Positions 33,031 to 43,700 of a stretch of DNA of 64,000 nucleotides are shown in pieces. How positions within the stretch are numbered: position 1 is the first letter of the stretch; each line of letters opens with the position of its first letter. A model generated the notes under the pieces. The model searched no databases and was not told the origin of the DNA. It saw only the letters and a list, made by a program, of their open reading frames with translations. Made by a program: the position numbers and the translations under genes. Source of the DNA: Aotearoamyces nothofagi (taxonomy: Eukaryota; Ascomycota; Leotiomycetes; Leotiales; Tympanidaceae); contig JADDTR010000023.1 of the NCBI GenBank assembly GCA_015345905.1, forward strand, positions 62,001 through 126,000. Direction: 5' to 3'.

Positions 33031-34440
33031 ATGCGTTCTTCCATTCTTGTTTCCCTTGCCGCTTCACTTTCAACTGCCTCAGCAACAGTCTACCAGGGCT
33101 TCAACTATGGATCTACCCAGACTGATGGATCTGTGAAGAGCCAGTCTGATTTCGAGGACGAGTTCTCCACTGCCAAGAGCCTGACTGGCACCGACAGTGC
33201 CTTCACAGCTGCTAGACTGTACACCACAATCGTAAGTCTCTTCCCTTCTCCCAGCCCTTCTTCCCTGTATTAGACATAGCTAATGTCCCTCCAGCAAGGT
33301 GGAACTACCAGTGACCCCATTTCTGCCATTCCTGCCGCGATTACGGAAGGCACATATCTCCTCCTAGGTATCTGGACCTCAGCAGGACAGACCTTCGTAG
33401 ACGATGAGATTACAGCACTCACATCTGCTATCGACACCTACGGAGACGACTTCACAAACCTTGTCATCGGTATTTCCGTGGGAAGCGAGGATCTCTACCG
33501 TAATTCGCCAACTGGCATTGAGGCCTCCGCTGGTGTTGGAGCCAATCCTGACACCATTGTCAGCTACATCAAGCAAGTCAAGTCTGCTATCGCTAGTACT
33601 TCTTTGAGCAGCGTCTCAATTGGCCACGTTGATACATGGACTGCCTGGGTCAATAGTTCAAACGATGCTGTCATCGATGAGGTTGATTGGATTGGTGTCG
33701 ATGCTTACCCATTCTTCCAGAACACCGTGTCCAATGCAATTGGCTCTGGTTATGAACTCTTCAAGGAAGCATATGACAACACCTTGGCCGTTGCGTCTGG
33801 CAAGGATATCTGGATCACCGAGACAGGATGGCCCGTTAGCGGATCCGACGAGAACCTTGCTGTAGCTAGCACTACCAACGCCAAGACCTACTGGGACGAG
33901 GTTGGATGTGACTTCGCTTTCGGCAACATAAACACTTTCTGGTACACCCTTCAAGATGCATACCCAACCACCCCAGACCCAAGTTTCGGTGTTGTTGGCT
34001 CTACCTTATCCAGCACCCCACTATATGACCTCTCCTGCGCCAATACGACATCCTCATCAAGCAGCGCCGTTTCTTCCTCCACCGCTTCAAAAACTGCTTC
34101 CTCCGCCGCTTCATCTGTTGCATCCGCAGGTTCATCTTCAACCGCTGGTGCCTCGGCTACTGGTGGAAGCGGTTTGACTCCTTCCCAGGATGCTGGAAAT
34201 GGAGTCGCCTCCGCCACCACTGCAGGCTCTGAGTCTGCCGCTACCGGCACCGTGTCTGCTGCTAGCAGCGCCGCCTCCAACGGTACAGTTGCAGCATCCA
34301 CCGCTACCCCAGCAACTTCGACTGGTACTACCGCTGCCTCTGCCTCTGCCACCACTTACACTGGTGGTGCAGTTGCTACTTCTGGTTCCATCGTTGGAGG
34401 TGCTCTAGGTGCTTTTGTTGCCATCATGGCTGTTTTGTAA
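33031..34440 (+). CDS. eglC: GPI-anchored GH17 endo-beta-1,3-glucanase (EglC type)
   Basis: Cell-wall glucan hydrolase or transferase of family GH17. Exons 33031-33231 and 33295-34440, 448 residues. Residues 1-18 are a signal peptide ([18 protein letters not shown]). The mature protein starts [10 protein letters not shown]. Catalytic acid/base Glu132 lies in [12 protein letters not shown] and nucleophile Glu243 in ITETGWP. After the catalytic domain (to about residue 315, LYDLSC) follows a 110-residue Ser/Ala/Thr-rich stalk, then a hydrophobic end ([17 protein letters not shown]), the pattern of a GPI-anchor signal. All expected parts are present. It stands alone, downstream of a long pyrimidine-rich leader. 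Confidence 0.94.
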
Positions 34441-34761
34441 TTAACGGTATAACGAATGGTGGATGGTATAGGATTAAAAGTGAAATACGAATACGAATTC
34501 ACATAGATAGTTTCCCTTTCTAATTTGTAAAGTAGCGTTTCGATAGATGAAGCACTCACTCTTCATTCTTGTCAATACATTACAATTCACCCAACTTTAC
34601 TTTTGCAGTTGTATATGTATGTTGGTACTTAGGCTGGCTACTATGACTAATTTGTTTAGGTTGTATGGTAGAGCGATCTACTACGGGAGTATGGGGTATG
34701 ATATTTCCAACTCGGTCAGAGAGAGCTTGTGAAATGTGCCCATCAACCCTTTTTTCCATCT

Positions 34762-34890
34762 CCTTCCTACTTTCCACTTCCTACTTCCCACTTCCTACTT
34801 TCCACTTCCTACTTCCCACTTCCTACTTCCTACTTCCCACTTCCCACTTCCCACTTCCCACTTCCCACTTCCCACTTCCTACTTCCCACT
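34762..34890. repeat. 7-bp minisatellite (CTTCCCA / CTTCCTA)
   Basis: About 18 tandem copies of a seven-base unit that alternates between CTTCCCA, CTTCCTA and CTTTCCA, all pyrimidine on one strand apart from one A per unit. It lies about 330 bp after the GH17 stop codon. The three variants are interspersed in blocks, which suggests slippage and local duplication. Confidence 0.9.
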
Positions 34891-36040
34891 GCCGTACGCA
34901 GGTACCAACCCAACCATGTGACCTGACTGAGTATTGAGCGCTCGGCCAAACGTATTACCTTGTCCGTAGATGGCAAGCAAAAGAGGACGGAGGAGAGTGA
35001 TAGGTAGGCGATAGATGCCGAAGGTATCGTAATTCAAAAGCGCTGCGGAGTTTTTTTCTTTTCTTTCTGATTAGGTGGGTAGGTAGGGAGGGTGGCAGGA
35101 GGAGTAGGAGGAGGAGTGGGTGTAGAATGTGGCTTGGAGGGCGGTAAAATGCCATGGGGGAGTAGGAGTAGGATGTAGCACCTGGAGCAGAGGTGGGATG
35201 TTAGGATGGTGGAGTAAGTCGGAGGGGCAGAGCACTGGGGGGTTTCACGGTACTGTTCCTGCTGCTGCTACTGCTACTGCAGTCAGAACGAAGAGTCGAG
35301 CAGAGGGTGGTCAAGAGACGAGAGGCGGAAGACAACGCATGGAGGATCCTCTCCTGACGGGACCTCTCCCTACCTCCCTCCCCCCCCTTTTTCTTCTTCT
35401 TTTTCTTCGTCTTCTCTTCCTCCCAGCCCAAGGCCAGTAAAGAGAAGAAGAAGAAGAAGGAGGAGCAACGAATCGCCGTCCTCTCCATCTCTAGCCTCTC
35501 CCTACAGAACCCCCCTCCCCCCTCTTCCACCATCTCGAGAAATCTTCTTCAGAGCACAGGCTCGGTACAGGTCGCGGCTGCCGTCCTCTGCACCGGTACG
35601 GGCCTCGTCCGCAGCTCTCGCCGGTGACGAGCTTGGTGCTGGGGGCCGAGAGCGGGCTCGTTTCTGCAGACGGAGGTTGAGAAGCTGGAGAGCGTGGAGA
35701 GACTGCTGTATGCGAATAGATGGACGAGCAAGGAGGAGGTATGGAAACGTGATGGGGAAGGGACGGTTTGGAGGGAGTTGATGGGGGCGGGCAGGATGAC
35801 TTCGATGGTAGGGGAGATGTTGTTCATCATGAGGATCCATCAACTTGTAGAATATTCTGCTGGGAGAATACTCAAAAATGCGGCAACCCTTGCGTACAGT
35901 AGAACATTACTGCATTGTCACATGAGAAATATAATCAATTTATATCATACAGTTTTCCCCACACCCTTTGAAGCGAAAAGAAAAGAAAAAAATCCCAACA
36001 ATACGCCTCACAAATCCTAACTCCCCAGTCCTCGCCTCGC
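34891..36040. other. gene-free spacer with pyrimidine/purine inverted repeat
   Basis: About 1.15 kb lacking a supported gene. A C/T arm (about 35388-35424) faces an A/G arm (about 35440-35466) across some 15-20 bases and could fold into an imperfect hairpin. Minus-strand frames at 35502-35843 overlap one another and look non-coding. The right end carries the 3' side of the FunK1 gene. Confidence 0.4.
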
Positions 36041-38666
36041 CTATACCATCGACTGTTCCTCCTTCCCCAGACGGCCGATTGCCGTGTTGAATGCCATGAT
36101 CATCCCATCGTACATTATATCATGGTCGTGGAATGTGCCTGTAAAGATTGCTCCGTCCCTGATTGGAAAAAGAACATGTCGGAGTTCGCGAGCCAACGGT
36201 TTGAGGTTCTCGAACTTCGGCGCAAACTCCACGATGACGTTCTCAAATCTATTTTTGTCTATGTGGCCCTGCTTTGTATTCGCAATTTCTGTATATATCC
36301 CAGTATACCAACCTCGCAGTATATATGTCTTCGGTCTCACCACTTTGCTGGGTTTTTGCCTGCCCATGCCTTCGTAGCCATATCGAATGCACATCCAAAC
36401 GAAGACGTAAAAAAATGACTCGAGGTCGTGCCGATATGTATGACCTTTGCCTTCAAGAACCTCGATCGCCATGAATTGCATAGTGCCAGTTCGGTGACGA
36501 GCCCCACTCGGCATGCTGTCCAGCTCCTTTGCCAAGTCCAAGTCAATTAGTCTTCCTTTTGGGGCTTCTTGGACAGGGAGTTCGGTGATGATGATATTAT
36601 TCTCGGAGACATCCCGATGAAGAATCTTTCCATCCTCGAGCAGCGACCTATGACCTCTGATAGCATCGCGCAGCGCCTCTAAAAGCTCTCTGACCGATTG
36701 ATATTCGTGGAGAGGTCGTCCAGCTGGTGAAGTTACCAAGCAGTAGTTCACTCGGTTGCCGTACGTCTCACTTTTGCAGTCTGTCAGACTGTCGGCTCCG
36801 GCTTCTTGAATACTGTCGACATTATTCCGCTGCCACTTATTCCGGCAGTTTGCCAGACTGTCGACCACTGTTTCTTGAATGCTGTGAGCGCCGATTGCAT
36901 CTAGCTCGCCTTCTTTAATGTGTACATTTGTCCCGCTGGCATAACTACCGTCGGATTTAGATCTCTTCAGTCTGCTACCCCCATCAAGTCTTTCATCTCT
37001 TTTTCTTTTCTGCCCAGAGGAAGAGGTTGTAGTGCTACTTACATCGATTCCCAGGCCCATCAAGTGAGTCGCGCCGTTCCCCGACCTTCCTCTGAGACTT
37101 GTTTTAGAGTACGCCCGACTGGATTCCAGACTACCGTCGACCCAAGATGCTTTGCTGGATAGCTTTTGTGGCGTTCCGAATTTCATGTCTCGTCGGAAAT
37201 GTGAAATACTGTCCGGGTCACCGTCGATAGTAATTTGCTCATGATTGAACCATACAGAAATGCCTGTAACTCCTCTCTCCTTGGCCAACTTCAACAGTTC
37301 TCCCTCCCGCTGCCTTTTATCAGACGGCCAAGCAAACTTGACCACATACTCCCATTCTGTAGAGTCGCTTTTCCTTCCTCGATAACACGTTGTTCCCCGG
37401 CACACTATCGCTTTTGTCGAGGCGATTGGCTTGTCTTCCAAAGAGATCCTCACACCTTGTGTAACGATGTACTTGCCGTTGCCATCACGCTTGATGAAGG
37501 TGTTCAAACCCAATTCTGCATCGGACATCATCGTATAGCCGGCAAGGACCTTGACAAATCGCTCCGGCTCTTTGTGAATATCGAACTTCACGGAGTTGTA
37601 CGGTCCAGATCTGTCGAATACCCAGAGCCGCATCATGCTTCCGCAGATCGTAAACCCAGGCACGAATCGCCGCTCCGGTTGACTTCCAAACACTTCGCGT
37701 GCATACCCTGCCAACTGCACCAGTGTTTTTGCAGACCCATCCTCATCAGGATTCTGTTTGTGTTCTCCAATAACAAGTACATTTGACCAGTCGTGCTCGC
37801 CGTCCGGTAAGGCAGCGTCGGCAGGAGTTAGGAAAATGTCAAGCTTGCAATCAGCCTCCGAGCCCCTCAACACTTTGTTCGCTGATGTGTAGTATCTGCG
37901 GTGAAGTCCGCTGAGAACAGTGTCCTGGAACTTCATGAACCACTCAAAAAAACGACTTTGAATTGAAGGCTGTGGCCACCCGCTCCAGCGACCTTCTGTA
38001 TATTGGGCTCTCGATTCTTCGTAAATATCCCTTCCGTTGTTCGTCCAGACCTTCCCTTCGAAGTATCGCTCGTAGAAGCCTCCAACATCGTAGTAGACGC
38101 GCCCTGTGAGTTCCTCAAGTATTCGCTGGTCAACTTCATCGTGTTTTTGCTCAATTCCTCTCTGAGAAGCCGAGCTGGATCGTAGTGGCGTGTCGAAGAC
38201 GGCTTTCTCGAAGGCAGTCGGTGGCGTCGAAGAATTCGTTCGCGCAATCAACTCAAACACCGTACGCCAAATATCCGCGTCATTCGAAGTCGGTGTGCCA
38301 GGTTCATTGCTGACAATCAGCTCCACAAGAGGGATAGCTGATGCGATATCCAACTGGTTCGAATCCACACGCTCGTATAGTATAGCAAGGTCGCCAGAGA
38401 CAGTTCTGTCAGCTATTCGTGAAGGAAGGATTCGAGCAGCTGGTTCAATCAGCAGAGCTTGGATAAGGTCGAGCACGAGGGATTTAGCAACTACATATGT
38501 TAGCTATTGAGGTGGCCACATGAAGTTGAGCAATACCTGCTGTGACAGTCGTCGAAAAGACAGCTTGCACTCCATCGGACGATGAGGCGACACCAAGGTC
38601 CAAACGAACTGATTCAAATCGATGACGGAAGGTGGCTAGCCGTTCCTTGATCGGGTTACGCTTCAT
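36041..38666 (-). CDS. fungal-type protein kinase (FunK1 family)
   Basis: Eukaryotic-like kinase of the FunK1 group, found in filamentous fungi and often expanded; targets unknown. Exons 38537-38666 and 36041-38490, 859 residues from MKRNPIKERLATF; another in-frame ATG at 38822 would add 52 residues. Residues about 190-450 carry the FunK1 N-lobe features (VLVIGEHKQNPDE, LVQLAGYAREVFGSQPERRFV, WEYVVKFAWPSDKRQREGE with the ATP Lys). A long Ser- and Lys-rich insert with KRKRDE, a possible nuclear signal, precedes the C-lobe: GKILHRDVSENNIII (catalytic loop), GRLIDLDLAKE (DLD in place of DFG) and HRTGTMQFMAIEVL (APE region). The insert holds a tandem 23-residue duplication (see repeat). Confidence 0.9.
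36750..36890 (-). repeat. tandem coding duplication in the FunK1 insert
   Basis: Two adjacent diverged copies of about 69 bases inside the kinase gene: the first encodes HSIQETVVDSLANCRNKW plus five residues, the second DSIQEAGADSLTDCKSETYG plus three. SIQE, DSL and C are kept at the same spacing. Length stays a multiple of three. Confidence 0.8.
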
Positions 38667-38783
38667 TGAAAAGAACGCGAATGGAGTATTGAGGACCTGT
38701 GATGTGAGGATGATGAAGAACCGGAACGGATTAACTGCAAGCCCGGCGTCTTCGTCGACAGGGATCAAGCCGCAACCGCTCCA

Positions 38784-38796
38784 AGGGGGTATATAA
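38784..38796 (+). promoter_or_regulatory. TATA box facing right
   Basis: A clear tatataaaaaa within ggggtatataaaaaaggtgcc, about 80 bp before the ATG at 38871 on the plus strand. It points at the broken frame there, or at the gene starting at 39038. Confidence 0.55.
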
Positions 38797-38870
38797 AAAA
38801 GGTGCCAGGCTCGCTGCGCCAACCTCCACCTCTAGTTTTCGTTGTCACTAACAAACGCATTTTCGTCGCT

Positions 38871-39037
38871 ATGGATGTCTCTGGTTATGCAGCAAAGCCG
38901 GACGCTTATGATGCACTCTCAGCCTACTAGATCGCCAAGTTCTTCAACGAGCATGGACTTGCGAGGGGCGAAGTCGATCATTTTGCGGCCAACCTTCTCG
39001 GCAGTCCAGCACAAAATCTAGCCTCGACGCAACCAAG
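38871..39037 (+). pseudogene. possible gene remnant with start codon and early stop
   Basis: An ATG behind the TATA box reads MDVSGYAAKPDAYDALSAY, then an in-frame TAG near 38928, then stays open with protein-like content (IAKFFNEHGLARGEVDHFAANLLGSP) before it sinks into the next gene in another frame. This looks like the 5' end of a formerly coding exon; the style FFNEHGL..FA..LLGSP recalls N-termini of fungal phosphotransferase-like kinases, but I cannot name it firmly. It could instead be the leader of the 39038 gene with an upstream frame. Confidence is low. Confidence 0.35.
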
Positions 39038-39685
39038 ATGGCACGAACAGATAGTGGTTTCGCAGATGGCACAGTCCAACGACGCTCCACCTCCACGGCC
39101 TCCTCACATCGACATCGACATCCACGGCATCACAGCTCGCATTCGTCATCCTCAACCCGTCCCACACCAAAACGCTCCTCGAAATCTGGCACCACACCCA
39201 CCTCCCAACGTCTAGTATCCCGTCCAGAAATCCAAAGCTGCCACACCACCCCGCCATACCAATTCTTTCAGTTTCCCTCCTTCGCCGACCAACCACTCGA
39301 GCACTCCACCACAGAGGTCGACACGGAAGACCAAGCCACAGCCAAGTCGGATCCTCTCCCACCTCCGACAACCATCCACTACTGGACCTCTGAAGAAACC
39401 CGCCGCCTTGAATATGCTGCCATAGATGCTGCCTCGCGCGGCGTCAGAGGATTCATCACGAAGTTACTTCCGGACTGCATCCTCCCCAACGGATATCAGC
39501 GCACGAAATTCCATAACTGTGACAAGGATACCGCGAGCGATACCGGGAGCGTCCGACGGTATCGCCTGAGTTTGCCCGAGGAGAAGATGCGCAGAGGAGT
39601 GGTTGAGATGGATATGGATGAGGATGGGAATCGGAGGCGGCCGACCTGGTTTAGTCGGTTGACGAGTTTTGGGAGACGCTCGTGA
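39038..39685 (+). CDS. small conserved-looking fungal protein, unknown function
   Basis: Intronless, 215 residues. The N-terminal 100 residues are His/Ser/Arg-rich and look disordered. The C-terminal half looks folded and conserved: TIHYWTSEETRRLEYAAIDA, then SRGVRGFITKLLPDCILP, SVRRYRLSLPEE and a short tail RRPTWFSRLTSFGRRS. A single helix-rich module is likely. No TM or signal peptide. I recall similar short proteins in other Pezizomycotina but cannot name a family. It is followed by about 1 kb of non-coding DNA. Confidence 0.68.
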   Translation: MARTDSGFADGTVQRRSTSTASSHRHRHPRHHSSHSSSSTRPTPKRSSKSGTTPTSQRLVSRPEIQSCHTTPPYQFFQFPSFADQPLEHSTTEVDTEDQATAKSDPLPPPTTIHYWTSEETRRLEYAAIDAASRGVRGFITKLLPDCILPNGYQRTKFHNCDKDTASDTGSVRRYRLSLPEEKMRRGVVEMDMDEDGNRRRPTWFSRLTSFGRRS

Positions 39686-40750
39686 GTGAGCTGTTGCGAT
39701 AAAATGGGGATTGAAAAGGTGGATGAAGGATTGGATTGATCGATCGATGATTGATTGTTGCATGCCGTGGACGATGACGGTTGGATGCATTGATGGATGG
39801 TGATTTAAGCGTTGCATGTGATACCCGGGCTGCGATGATTTTAATGTTATGTTTTTCTTCTTCATTTCCCCTCACTTTTTCCCTGTTCTATTTATTGTCG
39901 ACTAGGATACAGAACTGCACATACAGGTGCTGGCTTTTCTTTTTAATAGCTTGCCTGCCTACCTTGACGGTCTGGTCTGGCTTGGCGGCACATACGAGAT
40001 TCTCTTCTTCGTTTTAGCATAGATGCAGCAAGGGGGGGGGCTATATTACAAACCCAGAGATTGAATAATATGGATGTGGAATATGGAGAGGGAGGGGTGG
40101 AAGAGCTTAGAGAGGACGGAAGGAAGACACGAGAGGAGAATATGGAGAGAGAGACAGAGAGAAGCAGGCAAGCAATCATGGAGAAACCCCAACAGATAGA
40201 CAAGACCAGAGAGGCAAGACGAGACAGTACTGGCAATGCAATGTCCTTGAAAGTAGCACGCAGCCTCTTCTAGAAGAGGGTACATGGATGATATCTGAAG
40301 CTCAATTGCCTGTCCTCTGGCTCTCCATTCCAAATCTGCTCTGTCGTATGAAAGAAATAAAGGTGAAATGAATCGACAAGAGCCGCGCTCACGCTTTCTC
40401 TCTCTTCCTTGATCCAAATTCCGGACCGGAGACGGACGGGGGGGGGGGGGGGGGTATTGATTAGTATTACAATACGTTAGTAATCTAAACCAAAGAAGCT
40501 CTCATCTGGTCCGAGTCCGACTGAGGAAATCCCGACTCCTCCGCGAACACAACAGGAGACCTTTTTTGCATGAACAATCCAAATCTATACGAATGATAGG
40601 AAACGTGGTATAATTATAACTCGGATATCAGAAAAGACGCCTATAAGTTATGCGACCAAATTATTGCCATGTCCATGACCATAGTCTTACACATTAAAAT
40701 TCCGTATTCAAACAATATAGTACAATACATTCGTGAACAGCTATTCAAGC
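39686..40750. other. gene-free spacer with G runs
   Basis: About 1.07 kb. It includes a run of nine G's near 40033-40042, a purine-rich AGAG segment (40080-40230) and a run of 17 G's at 40438-40454. No coding feature found; the right end is the SEC16 3' UTR. Confidence 0.45.
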
Positions 40751-43700
40751 TCAAGCACCACTCTTATCACTCATTACGTCTATGTAGCCACGACCTCTCT
40801 TTGGTTTTTTAGGCCCGCTCTTCCTAGCAGTGGCCGGTCCGAGGAGGTCATCGATACTGCTGGCATTACTCATGCTCGTCATAGGCCTGCTAGGTGGTGC
40901 GCTTGAGGATCCGTTGACACTTCCCATTGACACCGTCCTACTCATGGTAGGCGGTGCAAGGCCGTGGCTTTCCGGTGTCGCGTAACCAGACCGCGATGGC
41001 CCGCCAATCGAGGAAGATGACGCGGTTCGGTGTAGAGGTGCACTGCCACTGCTTGGCGGCATATTAGGCCTTAGAGCAGAAGTTGATTGCAGCTGCCCAC
41101 TTGCTGATCTAGGAGGGGTCGATCGTGGTGGCGGAGGAGTTCCAGCAGGAGAACCCACATTACTGTCCTTCCCTGCCTTCTTATTAATCCACCTTTTCAT
41201 ATCTGGGTCATAAACGAAGCTGCTTGTTTCTCCCAGCTTAGCTTTGATGGGTTTGTTTGGTTGATGAGATTCTGCTGCATCTTCATTTTTACCTCCAAAC
41301 CAGCTAGATAGTCCCCAGCCCTTCTTAGAAGAAGCTGATGAAGTGGATTTTTGTGCTGTAATTGATTAGTACTGCCATACTTTATAAGAGGGGACTTCAC
41401 ATACCATCGGCTTCCGCTGCTTTCCTGAACGCTTCATCGGCTTCTCTGTCTTTCTCGGCCTTGCTCTTCTCAGTGGCTTGCTGTTTTGGTTGCATATCAT
41501 CATTATCATCATCATCCATAAAACTTTTCTTTTTTTGTTTAGTGTCAATTGGTGAATCAGGTTCATCATTCATGGTTGCTGGTTCATAGGATGGTGGCTC
41601 ATATCCACCACTTGTTGGTGGCGTATATTCTGCTGCAGCCTGTGGGTCATAGCTATCGCTGGCTGATGGCGCATAGCCTGTGGTGATCTGTGGATCATAG
41701 TTTGTGTTGGGATTACCATATTCAGTCGACGAATGAGCACCTTCGGAAGGTTGGATAGAGTGCGGTGATCCATATATAGTAGCTGAGGCAGGTTGTTCAT
41801 ACATAGGCGTACTAGGTTGAGATGGCGTGTAAGGTGATGTCCCGTATGGTTGATCAACTAGGGTATATGGATTGTGCGGCGGTGGACTTGAATAATCCGT
41901 CGCATTTTTTGGTGCATAATTGTGGCTGAATGCAACTGGTGGCTGTGACAACCGCGGCTCCGGAAGAGTTCGTTGAGCCAAATCTCCATGTCGTCCCGCC
42001 TCATCTAGAGAAACTCTGTGTCCAAATGAGTTTGAAGGCTGTGATCCATAAGACGAAATTGCCGGATCGTGGGCGTTAGGAGGTGTATAAGCGCCACTTC
42101 CAGGAGCATATCGCGATGGCACTCTTGTGTTGGGCTGAATGGGGATACCATTACTGAGCATCGAGGTGCTACTATAAGAGCCGTAAAGTTCGGCATTGGA
42201 GGGAGAACGGCTAATTGTGGGAGTACCTCCGGCAATTCTTGCAAAAGGACCTATATTAGACCCAGCATCGCCACCTGCTGCAGCAGATGCAGCATCACTC
42301 TCATCGCCTGCGACAAATTTATTGAATTTGGCCCATACTGTCCCAGATACCTTGTCGATACTAGGCTTAGATATCCATGAGGATGTCTCATCCTTGGGAG
42401 ACTGTTTAAGCCGTTTGCTCAAATCATCAAGAGCGGAAACTAGGAGCGCATGATGGTATGGGGAGCGCCGGGTCTGTGAAGTGATAGAATTGGCAACAGC
42501 CTCACAGTATTGAAGAGCTTTGTCCCTTTGGCCAAACTCGGCTAGAATGGTAGCGTGTTGCAGTTTATAGACTGCAAGGTGTGGCACTGAAGTTGGTGCA
42601 TTTGTCGTTGCAGATAGAGAAAGGCCATATTCGTAAACCTCGCTGAGAAGGACGGGCTCAAGCTCCCTATCAAACTCATAAGGTTGCCGTAAATGGTCAG
42701 AACCTACTAATACTATGTTCGACTGTGGATCATCAATACCGCTGAAGATCAAGTTGGCGCCGGAGAACATGAAGCATATATGAGCGGCCTCCGCTCTTCC
42801 ATAGCCAGATAATAGCTTCCCTAAAGCGCTCACAGCCTGATTATCCCCTGGACTTCTATTGCTCAACACCAATCCAAGGGTCTCACGCCAACGATCAAGA
42901 CCGTCGATGGCACTCTTTGATGGTCCGCTACTGCCTGATGCACTGACCATTTGGAAGCCAGCACGGGCGGAAGGAGGGACAAGCTCGTCAATACTTTCCT
43001 CAAAATTGCCAGCGAATACCTCGTACAGTGCTGCGAGTGACTCTGTATTTTCTCCAATTGTCTTAACCTCCTTCTGAATAAACTCTTGAGCAACTTGTTT
43101 ATAGATGTCTTGAGACAGACTATTTGAGATCAACATAGCATGAGCCCATAAGCGTTTATCAACCGCATCCCAGACAGCTTTTTCGCGCTCACCACGAAGA
43201 AGGTATTTTCGCAGTTCATCTACAGCAGCAGGATCAACAGGTTCAGCCGTAGTAGCTACTGATTCGACGGCTCGATATATCCCAGAGAGGTCGGCACCAG
43301 TCGAGTACTGAGGAGTTGTGGCGGTATTTTCGGTGCTGAGTCCTGGACTTAGCACTGACCTAACCGCGTCGTTGACACTGGGGTTGCCTTCAAGAATGCC
43401 GTCATGCTCAATGAACACTCGTAATATCTTCCACAAAAGAACCCGTTCTTCTTTCCGTTTATCGTCATGCGCGAGATTTGGCAACGACTGGAGGTACGTG
43501 TTTCCTTGCTCTAATATGTCGATACCTGCAGTAAGCCATGCTATGACCTCCTTTTTCTTCGACTTGCTTTTTAGTGGGCCTGGAAAACTCGCTAGTCGTT
43601 CTTCAAGGGGGCAAAAGTCTTTCAAACTGCGTACTTTGACTTCTCCGGGGCTAGGAATAATCATTGGAAGGGTCTTACTCCCGCTATAACGTGGCACTTC

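Noticed and set aside
35502-35843. 113-codon minus-strand frame
   Set aside because: Overlaps another open frame in a different phase and has a composition typical of GC-rich non-coding DNA.
37235-37786. 183-codon plus-strand frame
   Set aside because: Antisense shadow of the FunK1 kinase gene.
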